The notes: a model not told the origin generated them from the letters alone. A stretch of 9,645 nt of DNA from Reyranella sp. (GCA_030679805.1 JAUXST010000283.1:1-9645); one strand, 5' to 3'. Shown: positions 1 through 7,252, numbered from the stretch's first letter. Numbers and translations are program-made.

Positions 1-55
1 GGGCAAGCGCCAGGCCGCCGACGCCGCCGCCGACAATGAGAACGTCGTCGCTCAC
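1..55 (-). CDS. FAD-dependent oxidoreductase/monooxygenase, N-terminus only (cut by left edge)
   Basis: Reading leftwards from a GTG at 55-53, the reverse strand encodes MSDDVLIVGGGVGGLALA (18 residues, GTG read as Met) before the window ends. The run hydrophobic strand, then GGGVGG, then small residues is the beta-alpha-beta dinucleotide-binding fingerprint (GxGxxG) that opens flavoprotein monooxygenases of the p-hydroxybenzoate hydroxylase/UbiH class and related FAD enzymes. The start overlaps the stop of the upstream Bug/TctC gene in a GTGA arrangement (TGA at 54-52), so the two are probably translationally coupled. The exact FAD-enzyme subfamily and the substrate cannot be told from 18 residues. 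Confidence 0.75.
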   Translation of the reverse strand, partial: MSDDVLIVGGGVGGLALA

Positions 56-1029
56 TCCGGGGCAATCCCGCGCTTGGCCACGACGTCGGCCCAGCGGGCG
101 CGGTCGCGCGCGACGATCGCGGCGAGGTCCGCCGATGTCGATGTGGCGGAGATCAGGCCCTGCGCCTCGAAGGCGGCCTTGGCTTCCGGCGTATTCAGGA
201 TGGCGGCGACTTCGCGGTTCAACCGCTCGATGATCTCGGGCGGCGTACCCTTGGGCAGGAAGAAGCCGTACCACATGTCGACGTCGACGCCCTTCAGGCC
301 GGCTTCGGCCAGGGTCGGCACGTCGGGAAGCTGCGGCAGGCGCTGCGGGCTGCCGACGGCCATGGCCTTCAGCTTGCCGGCGCGGATGTGCTGGGCCGAG
401 ACATGGACCGGCAGGAACATGTAGCCGATCTGGCCGCCCAGCAGGTCCTGCACCGCGCCGGCCGTGCCTTTGTACGGCACATGCAGCAGTTCGATGCCGG
501 CCGTGGTCTCGACCAGCGCCATCGACAGATGATGCGGTGTGCCGACTCCGGGGCTGCCATAGGTCAGGCTCTTGGGCGCCGCTTTTGCCGCCGCGATCAT
601 TTCGGCCAGCGTGTTGGGCTTTTGGCCGGGATTGGCGACCAGCACCAGCGAGCCCCAGGCCGTAAGCCCCAGCGGCACGAAGTCGGCCACCGGATCGTAG
701 GGCAGATTCTTGTAGAGGCTGGCGTTCATGACCAGCGTATTGACCGACGACATCAGCGTGTGGCCGTCGGGCTTGGCGCGCGCCACCTGCTGGCTGCCGA
801 TATTGCCGCTGGCGCCTACGACGTTCTCGACCACCACCGGCTGGCCGAGCTTGGCCGTCAACTTTTCTGCCACGAAACGCGCGATGATGTCAGGGCCGGT
901 GCCCGGGGTGAAAGGCACGATGATCTTCACCGGCTGGTCGGGCCAGGCGAAGGCGGCCTCGATCATGGCGGGAACGGCCAACAGGCCGGCGAGGAAGGGC
1001 AGGGCTTGGCGGCGGCGCATGGCCGCCAT
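52..1029 (-). CDS. Bug/TctC-family tripartite tricarboxylate transporter substrate-binding protein
   Basis: A 325-residue protein, the usual Bug/TctC length. It opens with a basic, hydrophobic signal peptide (RRR at residues 5-7, hydrophobic core about 9-23, likely cleavage after AFA at 26-28), so the mature protein is periplasmic. Family marks are VKIIVPFTPGTGPD at 34-47 (ligand-loop region), GNIGSQQVARAKPDGHTL at 75-92, the YGSPGVGTPHH segment and LLHVPYKGT in mid-protein, and QLPDVPTLAEAG near the C-terminus. Proteins of this family bind small carboxylates or other organic acids and deliver them to TctA/TctB membrane subunits. No tctAB lies in the window, as is common for Bug proteins. The first ATG is preferred because AGAGG lies 11 bases before it; a second ATG (codon 4) lacks a suitably spaced site. 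The gene overlaps the following flavoprotein start, so the ligand may be that enzyme's substrate (inference). Confidence 0.93.
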   Translation of the reverse strand: MAAMRRRQALPFLAGLLAVPAMIEAAFAWPDQPVKIIVPFTPGTGPDIIARFVAEKLTAKLGQPVVVENVVGASGNIGSQQVARAKPDGHTLMSSVNTLVMNASLYKNLPYDPVADFVPLGLTAWGSLVLVANPGQKPNTLAEMIAAAKAAPKSLTYGSPGVGTPHHLSMALVETTAGIELLHVPYKGTAGAVQDLLGGQIGYMFLPVHVSAQHIRAGKLKAMAVGSPQRLPQLPDVPTLAEAGLKGVDVDMWYGFFLPKGTPPEIIERLNREVAAILNTPEAKAAFEAQGLISATSTSADLAAIVARDRARWADVVAKRGIAPE

Positions 1030-1072
1030 TCAATCAGTCGCCTCTGCCTTCGTCGATACAACTAATACGAGA

Positions 1073-1100
1073 GTGACTTATATTTTACTCGTTCTATAAT
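1073..1100 (+). promoter_or_regulatory. Putative sigma70 promoter of comM
   Basis: A perfect -10 hexamer TATAAT lies at 1095-1100, with GTGACT (four of six matches to TTGACA) at 1073-1078 and a 16-base spacer. Transcription would start near 1107, giving a leader of about 19 bases before the ATG at 1126. This stretch is strikingly AT-rich against the GC-rich surroundings. The promoter is inferred from sequence only. Confidence 0.6.
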
Positions 1101-1105
1101 TGTTC
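1091..1105 (+). promoter_or_regulatory. LexA (SOS) box of alphaproteobacterial type over the comM promoter
   Basis: GTTC at 1091-1094, seven bases (TATAATT), then GTTC at 1102-1105. This is the direct-repeat GTTC-N7-GTTC form known for LexA in Alphaproteobacteria, unlike the palindromic E. coli box. The N7 contains the complete -10 hexamer, so bound repressor would block RNA polymerase directly. Both half-sites are exact. Position and gene context support it; binding is not demonstrated. Confidence 0.72.
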
Positions 1106-1122
1106 TCCAGATACGGGAGAAC
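1102..1122 (+). repeat. comM: 7-bp perfect inverted repeat containing the comM Shine-Dalgarno sequence
   Basis: GTTCTCC at 1102-1108 and its exact reverse complement GGAGAAC at 1116-1122 are separated by seven bases. The right arm holds the comM ribosome binding site (GGAG, about six bases before the ATG at 1126). If a transcript includes the left arm, a hairpin could mask the site. With the predicted start near 1107 most of the left arm would be missing, so a DNA-level palindrome or chance is as likely. Confidence 0.4.
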
Positions 1123-1125
1123 GAT

Positions 1126-2751
1126 ATGCAGGCAAAGGTCCGGACCGTGGCTTTCCAGGGCGTCGACGTCCTGCCCGTTGATGTGCAGGTCATGATCGCG
1201 CCGGGGACCATCGCCTTCGCCATGGTCGGCCTCGCCGACAAGGCCGTGGGCGAAAGCCGCGAGCGGGAGCGGGCAGCACTCCGGGCGCTGGGCCTGGCCC
1301 TCCCGCCGCAGCGCATCACCGTCAATCTGTCGCCGGCCGATCTGGCCAAGGAAGGCAGCCACTACGACCTGCCGATTGCCCTCGCACTTCTTGCCGCCAT
1401 GGGTGTGCTCACCCGCGAGTGCCTGGAAGATTTCGTGGTGCTGGGCGAACTGGCGCTGGATGGCACCCTCAGCCGCGTGCCGGGCGTATTGCCGGCGGCG
1501 ATCGCCGCGGCCTCGTCCGGCCGTGGCCTGATTTGCCCCGCGGTGTGCGGCGGCGAGGCGGCCTGGGGCGGCTTCGAGCCCTCGCCCAGCGACAGCGAAC
1601 GCCCGCCCGTCGTGGCGGCGCCCTCGCTGCTTGCCTTGCTCAACCATCTGCGTGGCCAGCAGACGCTGCCGGCGCCGGAAGCGTTGATCGCCGACGACCG
1701 CGCTGTTTATCCCGACCTTTCGGAGATCAAGGGCCAGGAAAGCGCCAAGCGCGTGCTCGAAGTGGCGGCGGCCGGCGGCCACAACCTGTTGATGATCGGC
1801 CCGCCCGGTTCGGGCAAGTCGATGCTGGCGGCGCGCCTACCGGGCCTGCTGCCGCCGCTGGAGCCCGATGAAGCGTTGGAAGCTTCCATGGTGCGTTCGC
1901 TGGCGGGTGATCTCACCGAGGGCAAGCTCAGCCGTCGCCGCAATTTCCGCGACCCGCACCATTCGGCGACCCTGCAGGCGCTGATCGGCGGCGGCCAGCG
2001 CGTGCGGCCGGGCGAAGTCTCGCTCGCCCACCATGGCGTGTTGTTCCTCGACGAATTGCCGGAGTTCAGCCGCGCGTCCCTGGAGGCGCTGCGCCAGCCG
2101 CTTGAATCGGGCCGCGTGACCGTGGCGCGCGCGTCGGCCCACGTGACCTATCCCGCGCGTTTCCAGCTCGTGGCGGCGATGAACCCTTGCCGGTGCGGCC
2201 ATCTCATGGAGCCGGGCCGTTCCTGTGGCCGCGCCCCGCGCTGCGGCGCCGACTACCAGGGCAAGCTGTCGGGGCCATTGCTCGATCGCATCGATCTTTG
2301 CATCGACGTGCCGGCGGTGGGTGCCGCCGACCTTGCCTTGCCGCCGCCGGCCGAAAGCTCGGCCGATGTTGCCGCCCGAGTCGCGGCCGCGCGCGCCGTG
2401 CAGCGCCAGCGGCTGGCCGAACTCGATCGCAAGGGCAAGCTTCTGGCGGTCGAGGCCGATCCCGCCGCCGGCCTGCTCTCGGATAGGGTGCGCAACTGGT
2501 CCAAGGCGCGCTGCAACGCCGACACCGATGGCGCCCTGCTGGCCGCCATCGCCGAGCCCGATGCCGAGGGCCGCGCCTTGCTCACCAGGGCCGCCGAACG
2601 CCTCGGCCTCTCGGCCCGCGCCTGGCACCGCACCTTGCGGGTGGCGCGCACCCTGGCCGATCTCGACGGTGCAGACTCGGTGCGCCGCCTGCATATCGCC
2701 GAGGCACTGAGCTACCGTCGCCCGCAGCCGCGCGCGGCCCTCGCGGCGTGA
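1126..2751 (+). CDS. comM: YifB/ComM family Mg-chelatase-like AAA+ ATPase
   Basis: A 541-residue protein, slightly longer than the roughly 500-residue family norm. The N-terminal ChlI/Lon-protease-like fold spans about residues 1-170, including the conserved NLSPADLAKEGSHYDLPIAL at 67-86. The central Mg-chelatase AAA+ domain carries Walker A GPPGSGKS at 225-232 and Walker B VLFLDE at 305-310, followed by the family segment MNPCRCG at 352-358 with nearby cysteines 367 and 373, then LSGPLLDRID at 381-390. The C-terminal Mg-chelatase helical domain contains the RAAERLGLSARAWHR segment. In naturally competent bacteria ComM is a hexameric helicase that promotes branch migration during integration of incoming DNA; homologues are also widespread in species not known to be competent. 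It is not a true magnesium chelatase. The start is fixed by GGGAGA shortly upstream. The promoter carries a LexA-type box, so DNA-damage induction is likely. It converges with the next gene, 18 bases away. Confidence 0.95.
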   Translation: MQAKVRTVAFQGVDVLPVDVQVMIAPGTIAFAMVGLADKAVGESRERERAALRALGLALPPQRITVNLSPADLAKEGSHYDLPIALALLAAMGVLTRECLEDFVVLGELALDGTLSRVPGVLPAAIAAASSGRGLICPAVCGGEAAWGGFEPSPSDSERPPVVAAPSLLALLNHLRGQQTLPAPEALIADDRAVYPDLSEIKGQESAKRVLEVAAAGGHNLLMIGPPGSGKSMLAARLPGLLPPLEPDEALEASMVRSLAGDLTEGKLSRRRNFRDPHHSATLQALIGGGQRVRPGEVSLAHHGVLFLDELPEFSRASLEALRQPLESGRVTVARASAHVTYPARFQLVAAMNPCRCGHLMEPGRSCGRAPRCGADYQGKLSGPLLDRIDLCIDVPAVGAADLALPPPAESSADVAARVAAARAVQRQRLAELDRKGKLLAVEADPAAGLLSDRVRNWSKARCNADTDGALLAAIAEPDAEGRALLTRAAERLGLSARAWHRTLRVARTLADLDGADSVRRLHIAEALSYRRPQPRAALAA

Positions 2752-2769
2752 AGGTGGCAGCGTAAGTCG

Positions 2770-3666
2770 TCAGCCGCGAATCTCGACTCCCGCCCATTCT
2801 TCCAAAACCTTGGCGACGAAGGTGAAGTCGGAGTCGCCGCCGAACCGGGCCTTGGTGACGGCGAGCATCTGGCGGACCGCCGCGCCAACGACCATGGGCA
2901 CGCCCATCGCTTCGGCCTCGTCAACGCAGAGGCGCACGTCCTTGTAGGAGAGGGCGGTGGTGAAGCCGAAATCGAAGGTGCCCGGCAACACCGCACGCGG
3001 GAACTTGTCCTGGGTGGCGCTGTTGCGTCCGCTCGAAGCGTTGATGATGTCGATCAGGACCTTTGCATCCAACCCGGCTTTGACGCCCATCGCCATGACC
3101 TCGGAGGTGGCAACGAGCGCGGTCGCGGCGAGCAGGTTGTTCGCAAGCTTCGCCGTCTGGGCGAGACCAGGCTTCTCTCCGGTGTGGAACAGCCGGCCGA
3201 AAACTTTTAGCACCGGCTCGATCTCCTGCAGGGCAGGTTTTGGACACGACACCATGAGCGCCAGCGTCCCGGCCTTGGCGCCGGTCACGCCGCCGCTCAC
3301 CGGGGCGTCAACCCAGCCGATCTTGCGCTCGGCGACCTGGGCGGCAACCTCGGTGGCGACGCCTGGCCCGGTGGTCGAGAGATCGATCAGAAGCCGCACC
3401 TTCGAGCCGTTGATGATGCCGCCGTTGCCGCCCAGCACGACCTGTCGCACCACGTCGGGCGTCGGCAGGCTGATGAGGACGATCTCGGCCGCCGACGCCA
3501 CCTCGGCCGGCGAGGCGGCAAGTTCGGCGCCGCGGGCCACCAGTGGCGCGGTTGCCGTTTCGGACAGGTCATAGACGCAGAGGCGATAGCCCGCATCGAG
3601 CAGGCGCGAGGCCATCGGTCCGCCCATCCGTCCGACGCCGACGAATCCCAACATCTCACCAACCAT
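2770..3666 (-). CDS. NAD(P)-dependent oxidoreductase, 3-hydroxyisobutyrate dehydrogenase family
   Basis: A 298-residue protein of the beta-hydroxyacid dehydrogenase family, at the usual length. The N-terminal Rossmann domain starts with GFVGVGRMGGPMA at 7-19 (GxGxxG). The substrate-site signature DAPVSGG is at 120-126, the catalytic lysine is K173 in GLAQTAKLANNLL (family pattern G-x-x-x-K-x-x-x-N), and the all-alpha C-terminal domain contains KD at 242-243. Family members reversibly oxidise 3-hydroxyisobutyrate, reduce tartronate semialdehyde to glycerate, or handle related hydroxy acids and aldehydes; the sequence alone does not choose among them. Codon 1 is preferred over Met5 because GGCGGAG sits seven to eight bases upstream. 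It is transcribed divergently from the LacI-family regulator through a shared region with an operator-like palindrome, which suggests LacI control and a role in the same catabolic unit as the SDR and binding protein. Confidence 0.93.
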   Translation of the reverse strand: MVGEMLGFVGVGRMGGPMASRLLDAGYRLCVYDLSETATAPLVARGAELAASPAEVASAAEIVLISLPTPDVVRQVVLGGNGGIINGSKVRLLIDLSTTGPGVATEVAAQVAERKIGWVDAPVSGGVTGAKAGTLALMVSCPKPALQEIEPVLKVFGRLFHTGEKPGLAQTAKLANNLLAATALVATSEVMAMGVKAGLDAKVLIDIINASSGRNSATQDKFPRAVLPGTFDFGFTTALSYKDVRLCVDEAEAMGVPMVVGAAVRQMLAVTKARFGGDSDFTFVAKVLEEWAGVEIRG

Positions 3667-3703
3667 GTCTTTTCTCCGCCTGTTCTATCCACGCAGTCTG
3701 TCG

Positions 3704-3732
3704 TTCTCTTGGTATCGCTACCATCGTATAAT
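3704..3732 (+). promoter_or_regulatory. Putative promoter of the LacI-family regulator gene
   Basis: A perfect TATAAT lies at 3727-3732 with a weak -35 (TTCTCT, three of six) at 3704-3709 and a 17-base spacer. The 14-bp palindrome at 3710-3723 fills most of that spacer, the usual geometry for repression and here for autoregulation. Confidence 0.5.
3710..3723. promoter_or_regulatory. LacI-family operator candidate, copy 1
   Basis: TGGTATCGCTACCA: arms TGGTA and TACCA are exact reverse complements around a four-base TCGC centre containing CpG, the core step into which LacI-family hinge helices insert. It sits between the divergent dehydrogenase and regulator genes, inside both predicted promoters. 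The same 14 bases recur in inverted orientation at 5622-5635 before the TRAP binding protein gene. Confidence 0.78.
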
Positions 3733-3754
3733 CTCGCCACGTCGAAAGCGTCAA
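3725..3754 (-). promoter_or_regulatory. Putative promoter of the 3-hydroxyisobutyrate-dehydrogenase-family gene
   Basis: On the reverse strand, TTGACG (five of six to TTGACA) occupies 3754-3749 and TATACG (four of six to TATAAT) occupies 3730-3725, with an 18-base spacer. The predicted start, around 3718, falls inside the palindrome at 3710-3723. A repressor there would therefore cover the start site. Moderate, motif-only support. Confidence 0.45.
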
Positions 3755-3771
3755 TGAAGAGCAGGGACAAG

Positions 3772-3789
3772 ATGGGCGGCGCAGGATGA
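3772..3789 (+). other. Possible 5-codon leader ORF overlapping the regulator start
   Basis: ATG at 3772 preceded by AGGGA (3763-3767) opens MGGAG, and its TGA at 3787-3789 overlaps the regulator ATG at 3786 as ATGA. The regulator has no well-spaced ribosome site of its own, so translational coupling through this mini-ORF is possible. So short an ORF could easily be chance. Confidence 0.25.
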
Positions 3790-4811
3790 GCGGCAAGGCG
3801 AAGCGCGACGGCGTCGCGGACATCAAGATGAGCGACATCGCACGCCACGCCGGCGTCTCGCCGATGACGGTGTCGCGCGCGCTGCGCGACCCCGCGTCGG
3901 TGTCGGAAAAGATGCGGCGCAAGGTCGATGCCGCGGTGCGCGAGTTCAGTTACCTGCCCAACCGCATTGCCGGCAGCCTGTCCTCCAAGCGCTCGAATGT
4001 CGTCGGCCTGATCGTGCCCAGCATCCAGAACTCGCTGTACGCCAACATGATCCAGGCGATCTCCGACGTGCTGCGCGCCAACGGCTTTCACCTGATGATC
4101 GCCAACAGCGGACACCGCCTCGACGACGAGGAGGCGCTCGTCTCGGCCCTGCTGGCCCAGCGCGTCTGCGGCCTCGTGCTGCACAACACGACGCACAACA
4201 AACGGGTCCGCGACCTTGTCGCCAAGACCGGCGTGCCGGTGATCGAGACCGGCAACCTTCCGGCCGAGCCGCTCGATATGGTGGTGAGCTACTCGAACTT
4301 CGAGGCGGCGCGGGCGATGACCGCGCATCTCGGCCGCCTCGGCTACCGCAAGATCGGCTTCGTGACGCTGCCGCTGCGCGACAACGACCGCTCGGAAGAG
4401 CGCCGTCGCGGCTACTTCGCCGCGCTGAAGGAACTCGGGTTGCCGGCGGATCCCAGCCTCGTGCTCGAGGCGCCCGGCGGCTTCAGCGAAGGCGCCGATG
4501 CGCTGGTGCGGCTGATCCAGACGCATCCCGGTCTCGACGCCGGATTCTTTGCCGGCGACGTGTTGGCCGTGGGTGCGCTGTTCGAGTGCCAGCGCCGCGG
4601 CTGGGCGGTTCCCGGCCGCGTCGCCATCGCGAGCTTCGACGACCTCGATCTGCTGCGGCATGCGGTTCCCGCGGTCACGACGCTCCGGATCCCGCGCCAC
4701 GAGATCGGGCGGCGCAGCGCCGAACTGCTCGTCAACCGCCTGCTGGGCGCGCCGGCGGAGCGCGTCAGGATCGACGTCGGCTTCGAGATCGTCCAGCGCG
4801 AGAGCACCTGA
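3786..4811 (+). CDS. LacI-family transcriptional regulator
   Basis: A 341-residue protein of standard LacI/GalR layout. The DNA-binding HTH is at about 15-34 (MSDIARHAGVSPMTVSRALR), followed by VSEKMRRKVDAAVREFSYLPN and a hinge helix around 60-70 (RIAGSLSSKRSN), whose leucine would intercalate at a central CpG. The effector domain, from VVGLIVPSIQNSLY at 72-85 onward, is a type-1 periplasmic-binding-protein fold and contains the SEERRRGY (203-210) and GDVLAVGA (257-264) segments. The region VPSIQNSLYANMIQ resembles GntR/IdnR-type members that sense sugar acids, so a sugar acid or related hydroxy acid is a reasonable effector guess only. A start further in (Met15) would trim only the leader before the HTH. 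It is followed nine bases later by the SDR gene, so the two are probably cotranscribed. Two copies of a matching operator flank this unit. Confidence 0.95.
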   Translation: MSGKAKRDGVADIKMSDIARHAGVSPMTVSRALRDPASVSEKMRRKVDAAVREFSYLPNRIAGSLSSKRSNVVGLIVPSIQNSLYANMIQAISDVLRANGFHLMIANSGHRLDDEEALVSALLAQRVCGLVLHNTTHNKRVRDLVAKTGVPVIETGNLPAEPLDMVVSYSNFEAARAMTAHLGRLGYRKIGFVTLPLRDNDRSEERRRGYFAALKELGLPADPSLVLEAPGGFSEGADALVRLIQTHPGLDAGFFAGDVLAVGALFECQRRGWAVPGRVAIASFDDLDLLRHAVPAVTTLRIPRHEIGRRSAELLVNRLLGAPAERVRIDVGFEIVQREST

Positions 4812-4820
4812 AGGAACCAC

Positions 4821-5603
4821 ATGCTGAAAGACAAATGCGCCCTCGTCACCGGCTCGACCCAGGGGCTGGGTTACGCCATGGCGGAGCGGCTGGCGGCCGA
4901 GAGCTGCCATGTCGTGCTGAACGGGTTCGGCGATCCGGCGGAGATCGAGCGCAAGCGCCGGCATCTCGAGGACAGCCACGGCGTGCGTGTCCTCCATCAC
5001 GGCGCCGATCTTGGTGTGCCGGGCCAGATCGTTGACCTGGTCGAAACCGCCGAGCGCGCCTTCGGGGCGGTCGACATCGTGATCAACAATGCCGTCGTCC
5101 GTCATTTCTCGCCGCTCGAGGATTTCAAGACCGAGGAGTGGGATAGGGCGCTGGCGGTGAACCTCTCGGCCGCTTTTCACACCACCCGGCTCGTGCTGCC
5201 CGGCATGCGCCGGCGCGATTTCGGCCGGATCGTCAACATCTCCTCGGTCTATGGCCTGTTCGGCACGGTCAACCGGGTGGACTATGTCACGACCAAGACG
5301 GCGCTGGTCGGCTTCACCCGCGCCGTGGCGCTTGAGGTGGCCAGCCAGAACATTACTTGCAATGCCATCTGTCCCGGCGCGTCGCCGACGCCGGCCATCG
5401 AGCAGCGGCTGGCGGATTTCATGGCCCGGGAGGGCCTGTCGCGCGACGATGCGGTCCGTTCCTTCATGGCCTCGCGCCAACCGTCGGGCCGCTTCGTGGC
5501 GATGGACGGCGTGGCATCGCTTGCCGCCTTCCTGTGCGGCCCGGGCGGCCGCGACATCACCGGCGCGGCCATTCCGATCGACGGTGGCTGGAGCGCCAGC
5601 TGA
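4821..5603 (+). CDS. Short-chain dehydrogenase/reductase, close to D-3-hydroxybutyrate dehydrogenases
   Basis: A 260-residue classical SDR. The cofactor loop TGSTQGLG is at 10-17, HGADLG at 60-65 covers the adenine-side acidic position, N114 lies in the VNLSAAFHTTR segment, S142 is within NISSVYG, and the YxxxK catalytic pair is Y155/K159. CNAICPG at 180-186 and the C-terminal IPIDGGW complete the pattern. The VVLNGFGDPAEIE segment and CNAICPG resemble bacterial D-3-hydroxybutyrate dehydrogenase (BdhA), but the substrate is not settled; sugar-acid dehydrogenases are an alternative given the LacI neighbour. One deviation is the usual NNAG motif, which reads NNAV at 89-92. AAGGA a few bases before the ATG sets the start. 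It follows the regulator by nine bases and precedes dctP by 82 bases. It should be cytoplasmic and NAD(P)-dependent. Confidence 0.93.
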   Translation: MLKDKCALVTGSTQGLGYAMAERLAAESCHVVLNGFGDPAEIERKRRHLEDSHGVRVLHHGADLGVPGQIVDLVETAERAFGAVDIVINNAVVRHFSPLEDFKTEEWDRALAVNLSAAFHTTRLVLPGMRRRDFGRIVNISSVYGLFGTVNRVDYVTTKTALVGFTRAVALEVASQNITCNAICPGASPTPAIEQRLADFMAREGLSRDDAVRSFMASRQPSGRFVAMDGVASLAAFLCGPGGRDITGAAIPIDGGWSAS

Positions 5604-5622
5604 CCTGATTCAGGAATTTTTT
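5604..5622 (+). terminator. Weak terminator-like hairpin after the SDR gene
   Basis: Immediately after the stop codon, CCTG (5604-5607), a three-base ATT loop and CAGG (5611-5614) form a 4-bp stem. AA and six T follow (5617-5622). The stem is short for an intrinsic terminator, so readthrough into dctP is likely. The last T belongs to operator copy 2. Confidence 0.3.
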
Positions 5623-5635
5623 GGTAGCGATACCA
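5622..5635. promoter_or_regulatory. LacI-family operator candidate, copy 2 (dctP upstream)
   Basis: TGGTAGCGATACCA is the exact reverse complement of the 14 bases at 3710-3723. It lies 50 bases before the dctP ATG in an 82-base gap that also has a -10-like TAATAT at 5648-5653 but no clear -35. Conservation of all 14 bases, including the non-palindromic centre, in two promoter regions of one locus argues for a real regulator site and for a separately controlled dctP promoter. Confidence 0.78.
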
Positions 5636-5685
5636 GAAGCGCCGGCCTAATATTTCCCCAACAAAGCAAACCTGGAGGAAGCCCG

Positions 5686-6774
<1,089 letters not shown>

Positions 6775-6786
6775 TCGGCTCGGCAT

Positions 6787-6812
6787 GCGGCGGCGCCCGG
6801 CGGGCGCCCCGC
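6787..6812. terminator. GC-rich hairpin between convergent genes
   Basis: GCGG, a bulged C, GGCGCCC (6792-6798), a GGC loop and GGGCGCC (6802-6808), then CCGC give an 11-bp stem with one bulge in the 45-base gap between the converging dctP and GFA genes. No T-run follows on either strand, so it is not a standard intrinsic terminator, though it could act as a transcript-end stabiliser or bidirectional pause. A second small stem (CACCT/AGGTG, 6812-6828) follows and overlaps the GFA stop. Confidence 0.4.
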
Positions 6813-6819
6813 ACCTGTC

Positions 6820-7224
6820 TCAGAGGTGTCGTTTCTCCGCCGGTTCGTCGAACCAGTTGTCGTGCAGGCCGTCCATGTACCTCACGGGGGCGGCCACGAG
6901 ATCCTTCGGATCGAGATCGTCAAGGCAGGCAAGGTTGATCGACACGAAGGCACCGCCGATCTGTTCGACGTAGCCGTCGCCGAAGCAGGCCACGCCGCAG
7001 GTCTTGCAGAACCGGTGATGGCCGCTCTTGGTCGCGAATTGATAGTCCGACAGATTGTCCTTGCCGGAGAGCAGGCGGAAGGCCTCCGGCTTGATCGAGG
7101 CACCCCACAGGCGGCGCTTCCAGCAGATCGAGCAGTTGCACTTTCCCGTGCCGGCGCTGAGGTCGATATCGGCCTCGTAGCGGACGGCGCCGCAATGGCA
7201 GCTTCCCTTGTAGGTCTTGGTCAT
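6820..7224 (-). CDS. GFA/CENP-V-fold zinc-binding protein
   Basis: A 134-residue protein of the glutathione-dependent formaldehyde-activating (GFA) fold. The zinc pattern is complete: GSCHCGAV with C9 and C11, CNCSIC with C29, C31 and C34, and FCKTCG with C73 and C76. The two-zinc layout matches Gfa, but most family members are not shown to act on formaldehyde and many are annotated only by fold. Possible roles are handling of a glutathione adduct or a small aldehyde. GAAGG seven bases before the ATG supports the start. It is the last gene of the leftward operon, starting 28 bases after the FAD-oxidase stop, so its substrate may come from that pathway (inference). Confidence 0.93.
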   Translation of the reverse strand: MTKTYKGSCHCGAVRYEADIDLSAGTGKCNCSICWKRRLWGASIKPEAFRLLSGKDNLSDYQFATKSGHHRFCKTCGVACFGDGYVEQIGGAFVSINLACLDDLDPKDLVAAPVRYMDGLHDNWFDEPAEKRHL

Positions 7225-7252
7225 CGAGCGACCTTCGGAGGTTAAGTGGTTC

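Noticed and set aside
388..1065. 225-codon plus-strand frame opposite the Bug/TctC gene
   Set aside because: Antisense shadow rich in His, Arg and Gln; the minus-strand protein shows a signal peptide and full family motifs.
1077..1105. Reverse-strand promoter for the Bug/TctC gene (TATAAG at 1082-1077)
   Set aside because: The -10-like hexamer is acceptable, but no -35 match is found at 16-18 bases upstream, so the promoter could not be supported.
1837..2694. 285-codon minus-strand frame inside comM
   Set aside because: Arg/Gly/His-rich shadow of the comM coding sequence, without a recognisable domain or a ribosome site context.
2742..2778. CGCGGC/GCCGCG inverted repeat at the comM and reductase convergence
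   Set aside because: Six-base arms of pure G/C with a 25-base loop and no T-run are expected by chance here; not called a terminator.
3387..5480. 697-codon open frame on the minus strand across the reductase, lacI and SDR genes
   Set aside because: It runs antisense or out of phase through three confidently identified genes and its translation is a low-complexity Arg/Ala/His/Asp mix with no family motif. Long stop-free antisense frames are expected in GC-rich codon usage.
5251..5685. In-frame upstream extension of dctP, giving a 507-residue protein
   Set aside because: The first 145 codons are out of phase within the SDR gene and lack any domain. The ATG at 5686 has an ideal GGAGGA and begins a Tat signal peptide.
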